64,000 bases of DNA from contig NZ_CADIKM010000001.1 in the NCBI RefSeq assembly GCF_902859895.1, positions 1-64,000 of the forward strand, written 5' to 3'. Below the pieces are notes generated by a model. The model was not told the origin of the DNA. It worked only from the letters and a program-made list of their open reading frames with translations, and did no database searches. This DNA is from Pararobbsia alpina. GTDB lineage: Bacteria; Pseudomonadota; Gammaproteobacteria; Burkholderiales; Burkholderiaceae. Positions 51,969-62,272 of this stretch are shown here, in pieces (the first letter of the stretch is position 1; every line of letters begins with the position of its first letter). A program made the position numbers and the translations under genes.

Positions 51969-52634
51969 GTGAAGGCTCTTGTAACCGGCTTCGAGGCGTA
52001 TGGCTCTCGCGCCGTCAATCCTGCGGCCGAGATTGCGCGCATGCTCGACGGCGCAAGCTTTGGGACGCTGCAGGTGACGGGGAGATGCTTGCCGGTGACT
52101 TTGGCGGAGGCGCCGCAGCGCGTCGTAGCGCACATCGAGGAACTGGCGCCCGACATAACGCTCTGCCTTGGACTGTGGCCGGGCGAGCCGATGATCCGCC
52201 TGGAGCGGATCGCCCTTAACTGCGCCGACTTCGAGATCCCCGACCAGGCCGGCTCCCTGGTTCAGAATGCGCCGCTCGAGTCCGGCGGCCCGGACGGCCT
52301 ATGCGCCACGCTGCCGCTGCATGGTGCCCTGACCGCGTTGTGGCAGCAGGGCATTCCAGCGCGCCTTTCGGGAACGGCGGGCACCTACCTGTGCAACGCG
52401 ACCATGTATCGGGTCCTCCGGCACGCGCAATCTCATCGGCCGAAGATGCTTGCCGGCTTCATGCACCTGCCCTACCTCCCGTCCCAGGTCGCGGCCCTGA
52501 TAGAAGACCTCTGCAGTGCGCAAAGCCTCGAACTGCACCAGCGGGCCGACCTCGCGAGCATGGATTTGCAGACCATGGTAGCGGCGGTCCGCACCACCCT
52601 CACCGTGAGCGCTGCAGCCAAGGCGGGCGCATGA
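51969..52634 (+). CDS. pcp: Pyroglutamyl peptidase I (pyrrolidone-carboxylate peptidase)
   Basis: 221 residues. A cysteine peptidase that removes N-terminal pyroglutamate from peptides. The triad is Glu79 (RLERIALN), Cys142 (TYLCNATMY) and His166 (AGFMHLPYLP), with spacing identical to the classical enzyme (Glu81, Cys144, His168). The family start is KALVTGFEAYGSRAVNPAAE. A GTG at 51969 is preferred over GTG 51963 because GGGGGAG lies five bases before it. The stop overlaps the ATG of the ABC ATPase gene (ATGA), so peptidase and importer are translationally linked, which suggests the imported compound carries or yields pyroglutamate. Confidence 0.92.
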   Translation: MKALVTGFEAYGSRAVNPAAEIARMLDGASFGTLQVTGRCLPVTLAEAPQRVVAHIEELAPDITLCLGLWPGEPMIRLERIALNCADFEIPDQAGSLVQNAPLESGGPDGLCATLPLHGALTALWQQGIPARLSGTAGTYLCNATMYRVLRHAQSHRPKMLAGFMHLPYLPSQVAALIEDLCSAQSLELHQRADLASMDLQTMVAAVRTTLTVSAAAKAGA

Positions 52635-53698
52635 AGAGCACGCCGCAGCTCGAACTGATCAACATCAACAAGCGTTTCGGCTCCGCGGTCACAGCCGACA
52701 ACTTCTCGCTGACGATCGAACAGGGCGAGTTCTTCACCTTCCTGGGACCGTCGGGCTCGGGCAAGTCGACCATACTGCGCATGGTGGCGGGGCTGGAGCA
52801 ACCCGACTCCGGCAGCATCCGGTACGGCGGACGCGACCTGGCCGGCGTGCCGCCGTGGAAGCGCGATCTCGGGATGATGTTCCAGCAGTACGCTCTTTTT
52901 CCCCACATGACCGTCGCGCAGAACGTGGCCTACGGCCTGAAGGCGCATCGCATGCCGACCGACGCGCAACGCACGCGCGTCAAACAGATGCTTGAACTGA
53001 TCGGCATGTCTGGCAAGGCCGACAAGAACGCGACACTGCTCAGCGGTGGCGAGCAGCAACGGGTCGCATTGGCGCGCGCGCTGGCGCCCGCGCCTGACAT
53101 GCTGTTGCTGGACGAGCCATTGTCAGCGCTGGACGAGAAGATCCGCCGCGAGATGCAGCTCGAATTGAAGCACATCCAGCGGCGCACGGGCACCACCTTC
53201 TTCTACGTCACCCACGACCAGGAAGAAGCGCTGACGATGAGTGACCGGGTCGCCGTGCTGAACGGCGGACGGTGCGTGCAGTGCGATGCGCCAGAGCGCA
53301 TCTTTACACGCCCCCGCACGCGCTTCGTCGCCCACTTCTTCCGGGGCTGCAACGTGGTCGATGCGACGCTCGAGAACACGGGGCCGAATGCCGCGGTGCG
53401 GTTCGGTGGCGTCCAGCTACCCTTCCCAGGCCCCACGACCTCAGGCGCTGCGAAAACACGGGGCCTGGCAATTCGCTCAGAAGATCTGCGGGTTGGCGCG
53501 CAAGCTTCCGGCCTCCCTCTCAAACTCTCCGCCACGCTGGAGGAGGTGGTCTACAAGGGGACCACGGTCGATCACTGCCTGCGCCTGCCGGATGGCCAGC
53601 GCATCGTCGCAACCGCGACGCAGCGCGAGGCCGACACGCTTGGGCAGGTGGTCCCCGTCGGCCTGGATCCGTCGCGCGTGGTGTTTCTGGAAGACTGA
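52631..53698 (+). CDS. ABC importer ATPase, PotA-like
   Basis: 355 residues. Walker A GPSGSGKST at 39-47, Q-loop MMFQQYALFPHMTVAQNVAY, signature LSGGEQQR near 137, Walker B MLLLDEPLSALDEKIR and H-loop YVTHDQEEALTMSD. A C-terminal TOBE/OB domain (residues about 240-355) is of the polyamine/opine/iron type and may regulate transport. It is coupled to pcp by ATGA. PotA-like ATPases serve polyamine, iron and opine importers, so substrate cannot be read from this subunit. Confidence 0.92.
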   Translation: MKSTPQLELININKRFGSAVTADNFSLTIEQGEFFTFLGPSGSGKSTILRMVAGLEQPDSGSIRYGGRDLAGVPPWKRDLGMMFQQYALFPHMTVAQNVAYGLKAHRMPTDAQRTRVKQMLELIGMSGKADKNATLLSGGEQQRVALARALAPAPDMLLLDEPLSALDEKIRREMQLELKHIQRRTGTTFFYVTHDQEEALTMSDRVAVLNGGRCVQCDAPERIFTRPRTRFVAHFFRGCNVVDATLENTGPNAAVRFGGVQLPFPGPTTSGAAKTRGLAIRSEDLRVGAQASGLPLKLSATLEEVVYKGTTVDHCLRLPDGQRIVATATQREADTLGQVVPVGLDPSRVVFLED

Positions 53699-53731
53699 AC
53701 CAGCCGGTCCTATCGTTTATTCACTTGCGCC

Positions 53732-54919
53732 ATGCCAGGAGTCAAATTGACCCATCCTTTCGATCGCAGAACTTTCATCTCGGGTGCCGGCGCTGTGGGC
53801 GCTGCGCTGCTTGCAGGCGGCCTGCCCACATTGGCGCGTGCGCAGTCGCTGAAGATCAATTTCGCCGACATCGGCGTCGGGGACCCGGGTGACTGGTCAA
53901 AATTCACCGCAGCCAGCGGCGCGGGGGTGAACCTCGTCGCTATCGGCAACGCCCCCTCTGCGGTCGTCAACGTGCTGCTCGCCGGCGGCGGCAAGTCTAC
54001 GTACGACGTCATCAACATCGTCGGCGGCATGCAGCAGCCGCTGGTGGAAAATGGGCTCATCGATCCGATCGACGTCGCGCGCATCCCCAACTGGGCCAAG
54101 GATACCTACATCCAGCAGTTCTTGGCGCAGGGCAAGCCAGGCTTCAATTTCATCGGCTACAAGGGCAAGGTCTATGGCGTGCCGACGGTGCTGCAGGGTG
54201 ACAGCTTCGCCTACCTGCCGGAAGCCACCGGCGTGCTCGATTCCTACGGCGCCCTGTTCGACCCGAAGTTCAAGGGCTTCGTCGCGCTGGAGGACAACTA
54301 CACCACCGCGGGCCAAAAGACGGCGCTCTACCTGAAGGCAAACAAGCTGGCCAGCATCGAGAACCCCAGCGACATGACCGCGTCGGAGTTCAAGACCGTG
54401 GTCGATTTCCTGATCGAGAAGAAGCGAAGCGGGCAGTTCCGCACGCTGTGGTCGAGCTTCGAGCAGGCCGTGAACCTGATCGTCAGCAAGGAAGTACACG
54501 TGATCGACTGCTGGGAACCGATGGTCTCGGCTGCAGAAGCCAAGGGGGTGAAGGCCGTCTATGCACAGCCCAAGGAGGGCTACCTCCTGTGGGCGATGGC
54601 GGCTTACATCGTGCACAACCCGCGCCGCTCGCCGGAGCAGACCAAGGCCATCTACGCCCTGCTCGACTTTCTGCTGGGCCCTTGGTACGGCGCCAAGATC
54701 ACACTCACCCGCAATTACATGACGAACTCGCAGGCGGTTGCCTACGCCAACGCCACGCCCGCCGAATTCAAGCCGGAGGAGGCGCGCAAGATCGCTCGCA
54801 TTGACGAGGGCGTGAAGACCAAGTTCGAGCACGGCGGCGTGTGGCAGAATCGCTGGCCCACCGCCGTCGAAGCGTATGAGAGCGAGTGGGCGCGTTTCAA
54901 GGCCGCCCCGAGCCGCTGA
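53732..54919 (+). CDS. ABC importer substrate-binding protein, PotD-like
   Basis: 395 residues. A Tat-like export signal (FDRRTFISGAGAVGAALLAG) ends at TLARAQS. The mature protein is a type-II periplasmic binding protein of the spermidine/putrescine-iron class: YDVINIVGGMQQPLVENGLI, YKGKVYGVPTVLQGDSFAYL, YGALFDPKFKGFVALEDNYT, VIDCWEPMVSAAEAKGVKAV. The ligand is unknown; linkage to a pyroglutamyl peptidase argues for a peptide or pyroglutamate derivative rather than a polyamine, which is inference. Confidence 0.88.
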   Translation: MPGVKLTHPFDRRTFISGAGAVGAALLAGGLPTLARAQSLKINFADIGVGDPGDWSKFTAASGAGVNLVAIGNAPSAVVNVLLAGGGKSTYDVINIVGGMQQPLVENGLIDPIDVARIPNWAKDTYIQQFLAQGKPGFNFIGYKGKVYGVPTVLQGDSFAYLPEATGVLDSYGALFDPKFKGFVALEDNYTTAGQKTALYLKANKLASIENPSDMTASEFKTVVDFLIEKKRSGQFRTLWSSFEQAVNLIVSKEVHVIDCWEPMVSAAEAKGVKAVYAQPKEGYLLWAMAAYIVHNPRRSPEQTKAIYALLDFLLGPWYGAKITLTRNYMTNSQAVAYANATPAEFKPEEARKIARIDEGVKTKFEHGGVWQNRWPTAVEAYESEWARFKAAPSR

Positions 54920-54922
54920 GCA

Positions 54923-55789
54923 ATGCGCACTCGGCACCTGACGCTGCGGGATGCCTTGCTGGGAATCCCGCTGGCATTTGTCACGGCGTTCCTCGTGGTG
55001 CCGCTCGCGCTCACCGTCGTCATCAGCTTCTGGAAGCGGGTCGGCTTCGGCATCAGGCCCGACCTCTCACTGGTGTCATACGCTTCCTTTATGGGCGGGC
55101 TGCGCCTCGAAGTCCTCGAGCGCAGCCTGATCGTCGCGACTGAGGTGACGCTGATCGGCGTGCTGGTTGCGTATCCTATCGCGTGGTTCCTCGCTATGAA
55201 GACGTCGTCGCGGGCTACACGTGTGGTGCTGATGCTGTTCACCATTCCCTTCCTGGTGAACTACGTCATCCGCACCTTTTCCTGGTCGTATCTGCTCAGC
55301 CGCACGGGCCCTGTGAATACAGCGCTGATGGCGAGCGGCATCACCGCTGCGCCACTGGACTGGTTGCTGTACAGCGACTTTGCGGTCCTGATCGGGCTGC
55401 TGACCTCGTATGTCCCATTCATGATCTTTCCGCTGTGGCTGTCGCTCAGCGGGATCGATCGTCGCCTGATCCAGGCAAGCTGGCTGCTGGGAGCGGATCC
55501 CACGCGCACCTTTCTGCGAATCACGCTGCCGCTGTCGATGCCCGGTGTGTTCGCCGCGATCATCTTCGGCTTCGTCGGCTCGTTCGGTGACAGCGCGGTG
55601 CCGGTCATCCTCGGCGGTACGGGTTACCAACTCATCGGCAACGAGATTACCAGTACGCTGGACGTGCTGAACTATCCGCTGGCTGCCGCGATGTCCACAG
55701 TGGTCCTCATTGCGATGCTGCTATTGCTGGGCCTGTGGTTCGGCCTGTTCGACCTTCGATCCTTCCTGGGCAAGGCCTTAAAGAAGTGA
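54923..55789 (+). CDS. ABC importer permease, PotB-like
   Basis: 288 residues, six predicted helices, and the cytoplasmic EAA-type loop SWLLGADPTRTFLRITLPLS. Starts 3 bp after the binding-protein stop (MRTRHLTLRDALLGIPLAFV). The C-terminus overlaps the next permease start (GTGA). With the next gene it forms the importer channel. Confidence 0.9.
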   Translation: MRTRHLTLRDALLGIPLAFVTAFLVVPLALTVVISFWKRVGFGIRPDLSLVSYASFMGGLRLEVLERSLIVATEVTLIGVLVAYPIAWFLAMKTSSRATRVVLMLFTIPFLVNYVIRTFSWSYLLSRTGPVNTALMASGITAAPLDWLLYSDFAVLIGLLTSYVPFMIFPLWLSLSGIDRRLIQASWLLGADPTRTFLRITLPLSMPGVFAAIIFGFVGSFGDSAVPVILGGTGYQLIGNEITSTLDVLNYPLAAAMSTVVLIAMLLLLGLWFGLFDLRSFLGKALKK

Positions 55790-56610
55790 AGCATTCCCGC
55801 CACCACGAAAGCGCCGCGATGCGGTATGTCATGTGGGCATGGACGACAGTCGCGCTGATCCTCCTCTACCTGCCCATGGTGCCGCCGCCGATCTTCTCGC
55901 TCGGCGACAAAGGCGTGGCCTACGCGCTCACCCATCCGTCCTTGGCTGCCTATGGCGAGATCTGGGGCCAGCCGGTGCTGCTGCAGGCGATCTGGAACTC
56001 GCTGGGCGTCGCACTGGCCGTCGGTCTGGTAACACCGACGCTGGCGGTATTGGCCGCCATGGGGGTGCGCGAACTGCACATCCCACGTGTGGTGCTGTTG
56101 CTGACCCTGCTGCCCCTGTTCATCCCGGGAGTCAGCATGGGGCTGGCCACCGCCTTCCTGTTCCAACGCATGGGACTGGAACCGTCGCTGCTGAGCATCT
56201 GCATCGTCAACGTGCTCTGGGCACTACCCTTTGCCTTCCTCATCGTGCTGACGGTGATGAGCACCTTCGACACCGTGCAGCTGGAGGCCGCATGGATGCT
56301 GGGAAGCAATCCCTGGCGCGCGTTCTGGGATGTCGAGTTCCCTTCGATCCGCCCGGGCATCGTCGGCGCGTCCACGTTCTCGATGATCCTGTCATTCAAC
56401 GAGACGGCGCGGACCTCGCTGGTGCAGGGTGCCAACAACACAGTGCAGACGTATATTTGGTCGTCCTACAAGCAGGTCGGACTGTCACCCACGCTGTACG
56501 CGCTGATGACGCTATTGATTATCGTGACCCTGGCGCTCGTAGTCGGTTTCTGGAGCGCGAGCGGTGCTCAGGCCCGATCCCGAGCACGGGCTTCATCGCG
56601 AGACGGGTAG
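55786..56610 (+). CDS. ABC importer permease, PotC-like
   Basis: 274 residues from GTG 55786, whose bases overlap the stop of the previous gene; ATG 55819 is an alternative eleven codons in. Six helices, with the coupling loop EAAWMLGSNPWRAFWDVEFP. PotC-type features include YLPMVPPPIFSL and SILSFNETARTSL-like text (MILSFNETARTSLVQGANNT). The basic tail ends SRARASSRDG. It closes the pcp-importer operon. Confidence 0.9.
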   Translation: MKHSRHHESAAMRYVMWAWTTVALILLYLPMVPPPIFSLGDKGVAYALTHPSLAAYGEIWGQPVLLQAIWNSLGVALAVGLVTPTLAVLAAMGVRELHIPRVVLLLTLLPLFIPGVSMGLATAFLFQRMGLEPSLLSICIVNVLWALPFAFLIVLTVMSTFDTVQLEAAWMLGSNPWRAFWDVEFPSIRPGIVGASTFSMILSFNETARTSLVQGANNTVQTYIWSSYKQVGLSPTLYALMTLLIIVTLALVVGFWSASGAQARSRARASSRDG

Positions 56611-56795
56611 TCGGGCGTGCGCTTCCAGTCGATGCAATCCCAGCTCGCAGCCCCAGCAAACGTGAGGGTAAGTTGCAGAAGTAACGCGCCAAATCGGGCG
56701 AACTTTCAGTTGCTCTCTCCGCTGCCGTAGTCTACAAATCTAAGAATCAGCGCGGTTATACATGCAACACTGTACGCACCGACAGGAGATCCGAT

Positions 56796-56843
56796 ATGCC
56801 GCCCTACGACGGCATTGGTGGCGCGATCTCAGACTCTAGATAA
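56796..56843 (+). other. Possible 15-codon leader peptide before the SBP56 gene
   Basis: ATG 56796 is preceded by AGGAGA at a good distance and encodes MPPYDGIGGAISDSR followed by TAA, 17 bases before the next ATG and overlapping no other gene. It may be a leader peptide or chance. Confidence 0.3.
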
Positions 56844-56860
56844 GCAAGGAGAGTCCCATC

Positions 56861-58267
56861 ATGGGTATGCGCCTGGATCCCACGTTCCACGCATCGCCAA
56901 AACTCGCGATGGATGCGCCGGCGGAAGACTTCGCCTACACGCTGCTCCTCAGCCCCGATTTCTCGCAGCCCGACGCGCTCGCCGTCGTCGACGTGAAGCC
57001 CGGCTCACCCACCTACAGCCAAGTGGTTCACACGGTGCCGATGCCGAACAAGGGGGACGAATTCCACCACTTCGGATGGAATGCCTGCTCGTCCTCATTG
57101 TCGCCGCTGAGCGGCCACGCCTTCCTGGAACGACGCTATCTGATCATTCCGGGGATGCGCTCCTCACGCATCTACATCGTGGACACCAAGCCCCATCCGA
57201 CCCAGGCGCGGATCCACAAGATCATCGAACCCGAGGAAATCTTCCGCAAGACAGGCTACTCGCGTCCGCACACGGTCCATTGCGGGCCTGAAGGCATCTA
57301 CGTCAGCACGCTTGGTGGCGCAGGGAAAGATGGCACGGACGGCCCGCCAGGCATCTTCATCATGGACTGCGAGACTTTCGATGTGCTCGGCCGCTGGGAG
57401 ATCGACCGCGGATCGCAGGAGAAACACTACGATTTCTGGTGGAACCTGCCGCGCGACTACATGGTGTCGAGCGAGTGGGCGCTGCCGCCGCAATTCGAGA
57501 ACGGGATCGTCCCCGAGGATCTCCTATCGAACAAGTACGGGCACCACATACACTTCTGGGATCTGCGAGCCAGGCGCAACGTGCAGACCATCGACCTCGG
57601 TGCGAACCACCAGATGGCGCTCGAAGTGCGGCCTGCGCACGATCCCAGCCGGGAGTACGGCTTCATCGGCGTGGTGGTCGACACGACGAACCTCGAAGGG
57701 TCGATTTGGACTTGGTGGCGGGAGGATGGAAAGTTCCACATCGAGAAGACCGCGACCATCCCGCCCGAGCCCGCGGCCGCGGAACGGCTTCCACCGTTGC
57801 TTCAAGGATTCGGTGCAGTGCCGCCGCTCGTCACCGATATCGATCTCTCCATCGACGACAAATTCCTGTACGTCGCCTGTTGGGGAACGGGCGAAATGCG
57901 CCAGTACGACGTGACGGAACCTCGGCAGCCGAAGCTCACAGGATCGGTCCACCTCGGCGGGATCGTACGGAGGACGCCGCACCCGAACGGCAAGACCTTT
58001 GCGGGTGGCCCGCAGATGGTCGAGATCAGCCGCGACGGGAAGCGGGTCTACTGGACCAACTCGCTCTACTCGACCTGGGACAATCAGTTCTACCCGGACG
58101 GTGTACCTGCGGCACAGGTCATGGCCCGGGCTGAGCCTGCTGGCGGCCTTGCGCTGGCCGACGACTACTGGGTAGCCTTTCCCGAGGGATACCGGGCTCA
58201 CCAGATCCGGCTCGAAGGTGGCGACTGTTCGACCGATTCGTTCTGTTACCCGTCGGTGGGGACTTGA
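56861..58267 (+). CDS. Selenium-binding protein family / methanethiol oxidase (SBP56)
   Basis: 468 residues of the SBP56 family, a beta-propeller; bacterial members are copper-dependent methanethiol oxidases (MtoX), giving formaldehyde, H2S and H2O2. Family blocks are MRLDPTFHASPKLAMDAPAE, HHFGWNACSSSL with the conserved Cys76, RPHTVHCGPEGIYVSTLGG, HHIHFWDLRARRNVQTIDLG, TDIDLSIDDKFLYVACWGTG and GGPQMVEISRDGKRVYWTNS. Unlike typical MtoX it shows no obvious signal peptide at this start. AAGGAGAG precedes the ATG. It overlaps the next gene (TTGATG). The usual mtoX partners (SCO1, MauG-like) are not present. Confidence 0.9.
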   Translation: MGMRLDPTFHASPKLAMDAPAEDFAYTLLLSPDFSQPDALAVVDVKPGSPTYSQVVHTVPMPNKGDEFHHFGWNACSSSLSPLSGHAFLERRYLIIPGMRSSRIYIVDTKPHPTQARIHKIIEPEEIFRKTGYSRPHTVHCGPEGIYVSTLGGAGKDGTDGPPGIFIMDCETFDVLGRWEIDRGSQEKHYDFWWNLPRDYMVSSEWALPPQFENGIVPEDLLSNKYGHHIHFWDLRARRNVQTIDLGANHQMALEVRPAHDPSREYGFIGVVVDTTNLEGSIWTWWREDGKFHIEKTATIPPEPAAAERLPPLLQGFGAVPPLVTDIDLSIDDKFLYVACWGTGEMRQYDVTEPRQPKLTGSVHLGGIVRRTPHPNGKTFAGGPQMVEISRDGKRVYWTNSLYSTWDNQFYPDGVPAAQVMARAEPAGGLALADDYWVAFPEGYRAHQIRLEGGDCSTDSFCYPSVGT

Positions 58268-58950
58268 TGGGGAACGTCTGGCCGCAGATCGGCCTTTGGT
58301 TAGCTGTCGTGGCGAGCGGTCTCTATCACGGCGTCAACCCGGCCATGGGATGGCCGCTGGCCGTTTCGAGCGGGCTGATGGAGAGACGTGCACGGGCGCT
58401 GCTCTCCGCGCTCCTCTATCTCGCGGCCGGGCACGTGTTGGCAATGTTCGTGGTGATGGTGCCTTTCGCCCTACTTGCGATGCTGCTCGCCTGGCAGCGC
58501 GAGATCCAGATCGGCGCGAGTGTGCTCGTCATCGGCTTCGGTGTCTTCCTTCTGACCTGGAGACGCCATCCGCGCGTACTCGCGCGAATCCCACCGTCGC
58601 GGCTCGCGCTCTGGTCCTTCGCCGTTGCCATCGCGCACGGCGCAGGTGTGATGCTCATCCCGATCTACCTCGGACTCTGCCAGTCTCGCGACATGGATCA
58701 AGGGCATCAGGCCGCGCAGGCCCTGATCAACGCCAATCTGGGCATGGCGCTGCTTGTCTCCGGCGTCCATGCCACCGCCATGATTGTGGTCGGCGGACTC
58801 CTGGCCTGGTTGGTTTACCGCTACCTGGGGCTGAAGTTCGTGTCGCGGAGTTGGTTCAATCTGGATGCAATCTGGGCGTCAAGCCTCGTCCTGGTTGGCA
58901 CCCTCTCATTGGCGTTCAATGCCGTGGCACCAGGTGGCATGGGGCGATAG
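58267..58950 (+). CDS. Integral membrane protein coupled to the SBP56 gene
   Basis: 227 residues with six or seven hydrophobic helices. It begins MGNVWPQIGLWLAVVASGLY, followed by HGVNPAMGWPLAVSSGLMER, a His-Asn-Pro-Gly signature at the first helix, and AAGHVLAMFVVMVPFALLAM, with further conserved His in FAVAIAHGAGVMLIPIYLGL and SGVHATAMIV. Membrane His motifs of this kind recall metal or small-molecule transporters of the RcnA/HoxN-like class, but the match is loose. The ATG overlaps the stop of SBP56, so the two are translationally coupled and likely act together, perhaps in copper supply or sulfide handling. Confidence 0.75.
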   Translation: MGNVWPQIGLWLAVVASGLYHGVNPAMGWPLAVSSGLMERRARALLSALLYLAAGHVLAMFVVMVPFALLAMLLAWQREIQIGASVLVIGFGVFLLTWRRHPRVLARIPPSRLALWSFAVAIAHGAGVMLIPIYLGLCQSRDMDQGHQAAQALINANLGMALLVSGVHATAMIVVGGLLAWLVYRYLGLKFVSRSWFNLDAIWASSLVLVGTLSLAFNAVAPGGMGR

Positions 58951-59123
58951 CAAAAACCGAGCGTCTGAGCGATTGCGAGGGTCCGCTTTTCGGCGGACGG
59001 CAACAATAAGATAATGGCTTCTGTACCCGTAACCGTCACAGTTGCCCCATGGCGCGTTGCAATCGCTGTCCTGTGGTCGACAGCATTTCGAGCAATGGTG
59101 GGTTCTTTGGCGGGTAGAAACGA

Positions 59124-59147
59124 AATACGGGCCTAAAGGCCCGTATT
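59124..59147. terminator. Hairpin terminator after tRNA-Ser(CGA)
   Basis: AATACGGGCC (59124-59133) and GGCCCGTATT (59138-59147) form a perfect 10-bp stem with loop TAAA. It is on the 3' side of the minus-strand tRNA. Confidence 0.75.
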
Positions 59148-59155
59148 CATTGTTC

Positions 59156-59245
59156 TGGCGGAAAGGGTGAGATTCGAACTCACGGTACCCCAAAGGGTAC
59201 ACCGGATTTCGAGTCCGGCGCATTCGACCACTCTGCCACCTTTCC
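59156..59245 (-). tRNA. tRNA-Ser (anticodon CGA)
   Basis: A 90-nt class II tRNA on the minus strand. The acceptor GGAAAGG pairs with CCTTTCC, the anticodon arm is CCGGA-CTCGAAA-TCCGG giving anticodon CGA, the variable arm is long (TGTACCCTTTGGGGTACC), the T arm is GTGAG-TTCGAAT-CTCAC and CCA is encoded. It lies about 210 bp downstream of serS on the same strand, so the serine tRNA and its synthetase may share a transcript. Confidence 0.97.
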
Positions 59246-59456
59246 TGGGTGCTTCACTCTACGGTGCCGATCCAGCCCGACCGCATTGATACTGCTTGAG
59301 CCCGTTGCATGGAGGTCTGCTGCAACAGAAACGAGATAATAGCAGAGCTATTTGAGCTTTCCAAGCCCCCAACATCGACCAATCAATGATTTTTCAACCG
59401 GCCAATGCGGGCGCCTGGAACGCCCTTCAGCGCGTCCACGCGGCCCGCCCCCCGCC

Positions 59457-60812
<1,356 letters not shown>

Positions 60813-60937
60813 TCATGGTGGCCCGACCAGAAATTCAGGTCGGACTCGAACGGAAATCAGACGGGATCCAGACGGGATGGCCGCGGAGGATGACCCATCC
60901 CACCAGGCGGCGGCCGCGGCGCCCGGCGCACATGGCC

Positions 60938-62251
60938 CTACTCGTCCTTGCTGCGTGCCTCGTCGTCAAGGCCGCGCAGCCACGCGAGCTTTTCGGCGAT
61001 CTTGGCTTCGGTGCCGCGCGGGACAGGCCGATACCAGCCCGGCTCGTCGATACCGTCGGGAAGATAGGTCTCGCCGGCCGCGTACGCATGGGGTTCGTCG
61101 TGTGCGTAGCGATACTCGTGACCATAGCCGAGTTCCTTCATCAGCTTGGTCGGCGCATTGCGCAAGTGCACGGGGACCTCGCGCGACTTGTCCTGCCGGA
61201 CAAACGCGGCGGCCTGATTATAGGCCGTATAGCCGGCATTGCTCTTCGCCGCGATCGCGAGATAGATCACGGCCTGGCCAAGTGCAAGCTCGCCCTCGGG
61301 CGAACCGAGGCGTTCATACGTCGCCGCCGCATCGTTGGCTATCTGCATCGCGCGCGGATCAGCGAGGCCGATATCTTCCCAGGCCATACGCACGATGCGT
61401 CGCGACAGATAGCGCGGGTCGGCCCCGCCGTCGAGCATCCGGCACAGCCAATACAACGCCGCATCGGGATGCGAGCCGCGCACCGACTTGTGAAGCGCGG
61501 AGATCTGGTCGTAGAAATTGTCACCGCCCTTGTCGAAGCGCCTCACACTGAGCGTCAGCGCGTTTTCGACAAGCGGGCCGTCGACCCGCGTCTTGCCCGA
61601 TGCGCCGGCCGCGGTATCGGTCTGCTCGAGCAGGTTCAGGAAGCGGCGCGCGTCGCCATCGGCATAGCCGATCAGGGTCGCGATCGCGGCTTCGTCGAAC
61701 TCGAGATGCGCGAGCACGCTCGCCTGCGCACGCGCGAGCAGCTGGCGCATCTCCTCGTCGCTGAGCGCCTTGAGCACATACACCTGCGCACGCGACAACA
61801 ATGCCGAGTTCACTTCGAACGACGGGTTCTCGGTCGTCGCACCGATGAACGTGACCAGCCCGGACTCGACGAAAGGCAACAAGGCATCCTGCTGCGCCTT
61901 GTTGAACCGATGGATTTCGTCGACGAACAACAACGTGTGCTTGCCGCTTTGCGCGAGATATTGTTCGGCCTGCTCCATCGCCGCGCGAATGTCCTTCACG
62001 CCGGCAAACACCGCCGACAGCGCGATGAACTCACTATTGAACGCGTCGGCCGTCAGGCGCGCGAGTGTCGTCTTGCCGACCCCGGGCGGCCCCCACAACA
62101 GCATCGAATGCGGCTTGCCGGATTCGAACGCAAGCCGCAGCGGTTTGCCCGGGCCGAGCAGATGGCTCTGCCCGATCACCTCATCGAGCGTCGCGGGCCG
62201 CAACGCTTCCGGAAGGGGCCGGCGCGGCTCGACTTTGAACAGGTCGTTCAT
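60938..62251 (-). CDS. rarA: Replication-associated recombination ATPase RarA (MgsA)
   Basis: 437 residues. A clamp-loader-like AAA+ ATPase acting at stalled forks. It begins with the PLPEALRPATLDEVIGQSHL block, Walker A GPPGVGKTT, Walker B LLFVDEIHRFNKAQQDALLP, Sensor 1 TFIGATTENPSFEVNSALLS. The C-terminal domain has FYDQISALHKSVRGSHPDAA and WLCRMLDGGADPRYLSRRIV. Length is as usual. It starts 21 bp after the lolA stop. Confidence 0.96.
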   Translation of the reverse strand: MNDLFKVEPRRPLPEALRPATLDEVIGQSHLLGPGKPLRLAFESGKPHSMLLWGPPGVGKTTLARLTADAFNSEFIALSAVFAGVKDIRAAMEQAEQYLAQSGKHTLLFVDEIHRFNKAQQDALLPFVESGLVTFIGATTENPSFEVNSALLSRAQVYVLKALSDEEMRQLLARAQASVLAHLEFDEAAIATLIGYADGDARRFLNLLEQTDTAAGASGKTRVDGPLVENALTLSVRRFDKGGDNFYDQISALHKSVRGSHPDAALYWLCRMLDGGADPRYLSRRIVRMAWEDIGLADPRAMQIANDAAATYERLGSPEGELALGQAVIYLAIAAKSNAGYTAYNQAAAFVRQDKSREVPVHLRNAPTKLMKELGYGHEYRYAHDEPHAYAAGETYLPDGIDEPGWYRPVPRGTEAKIAEKLAWLRGLDDEARSKDE

Positions 62252-62272
62252 CGGTCTTCCTGGCGCGCCCGC

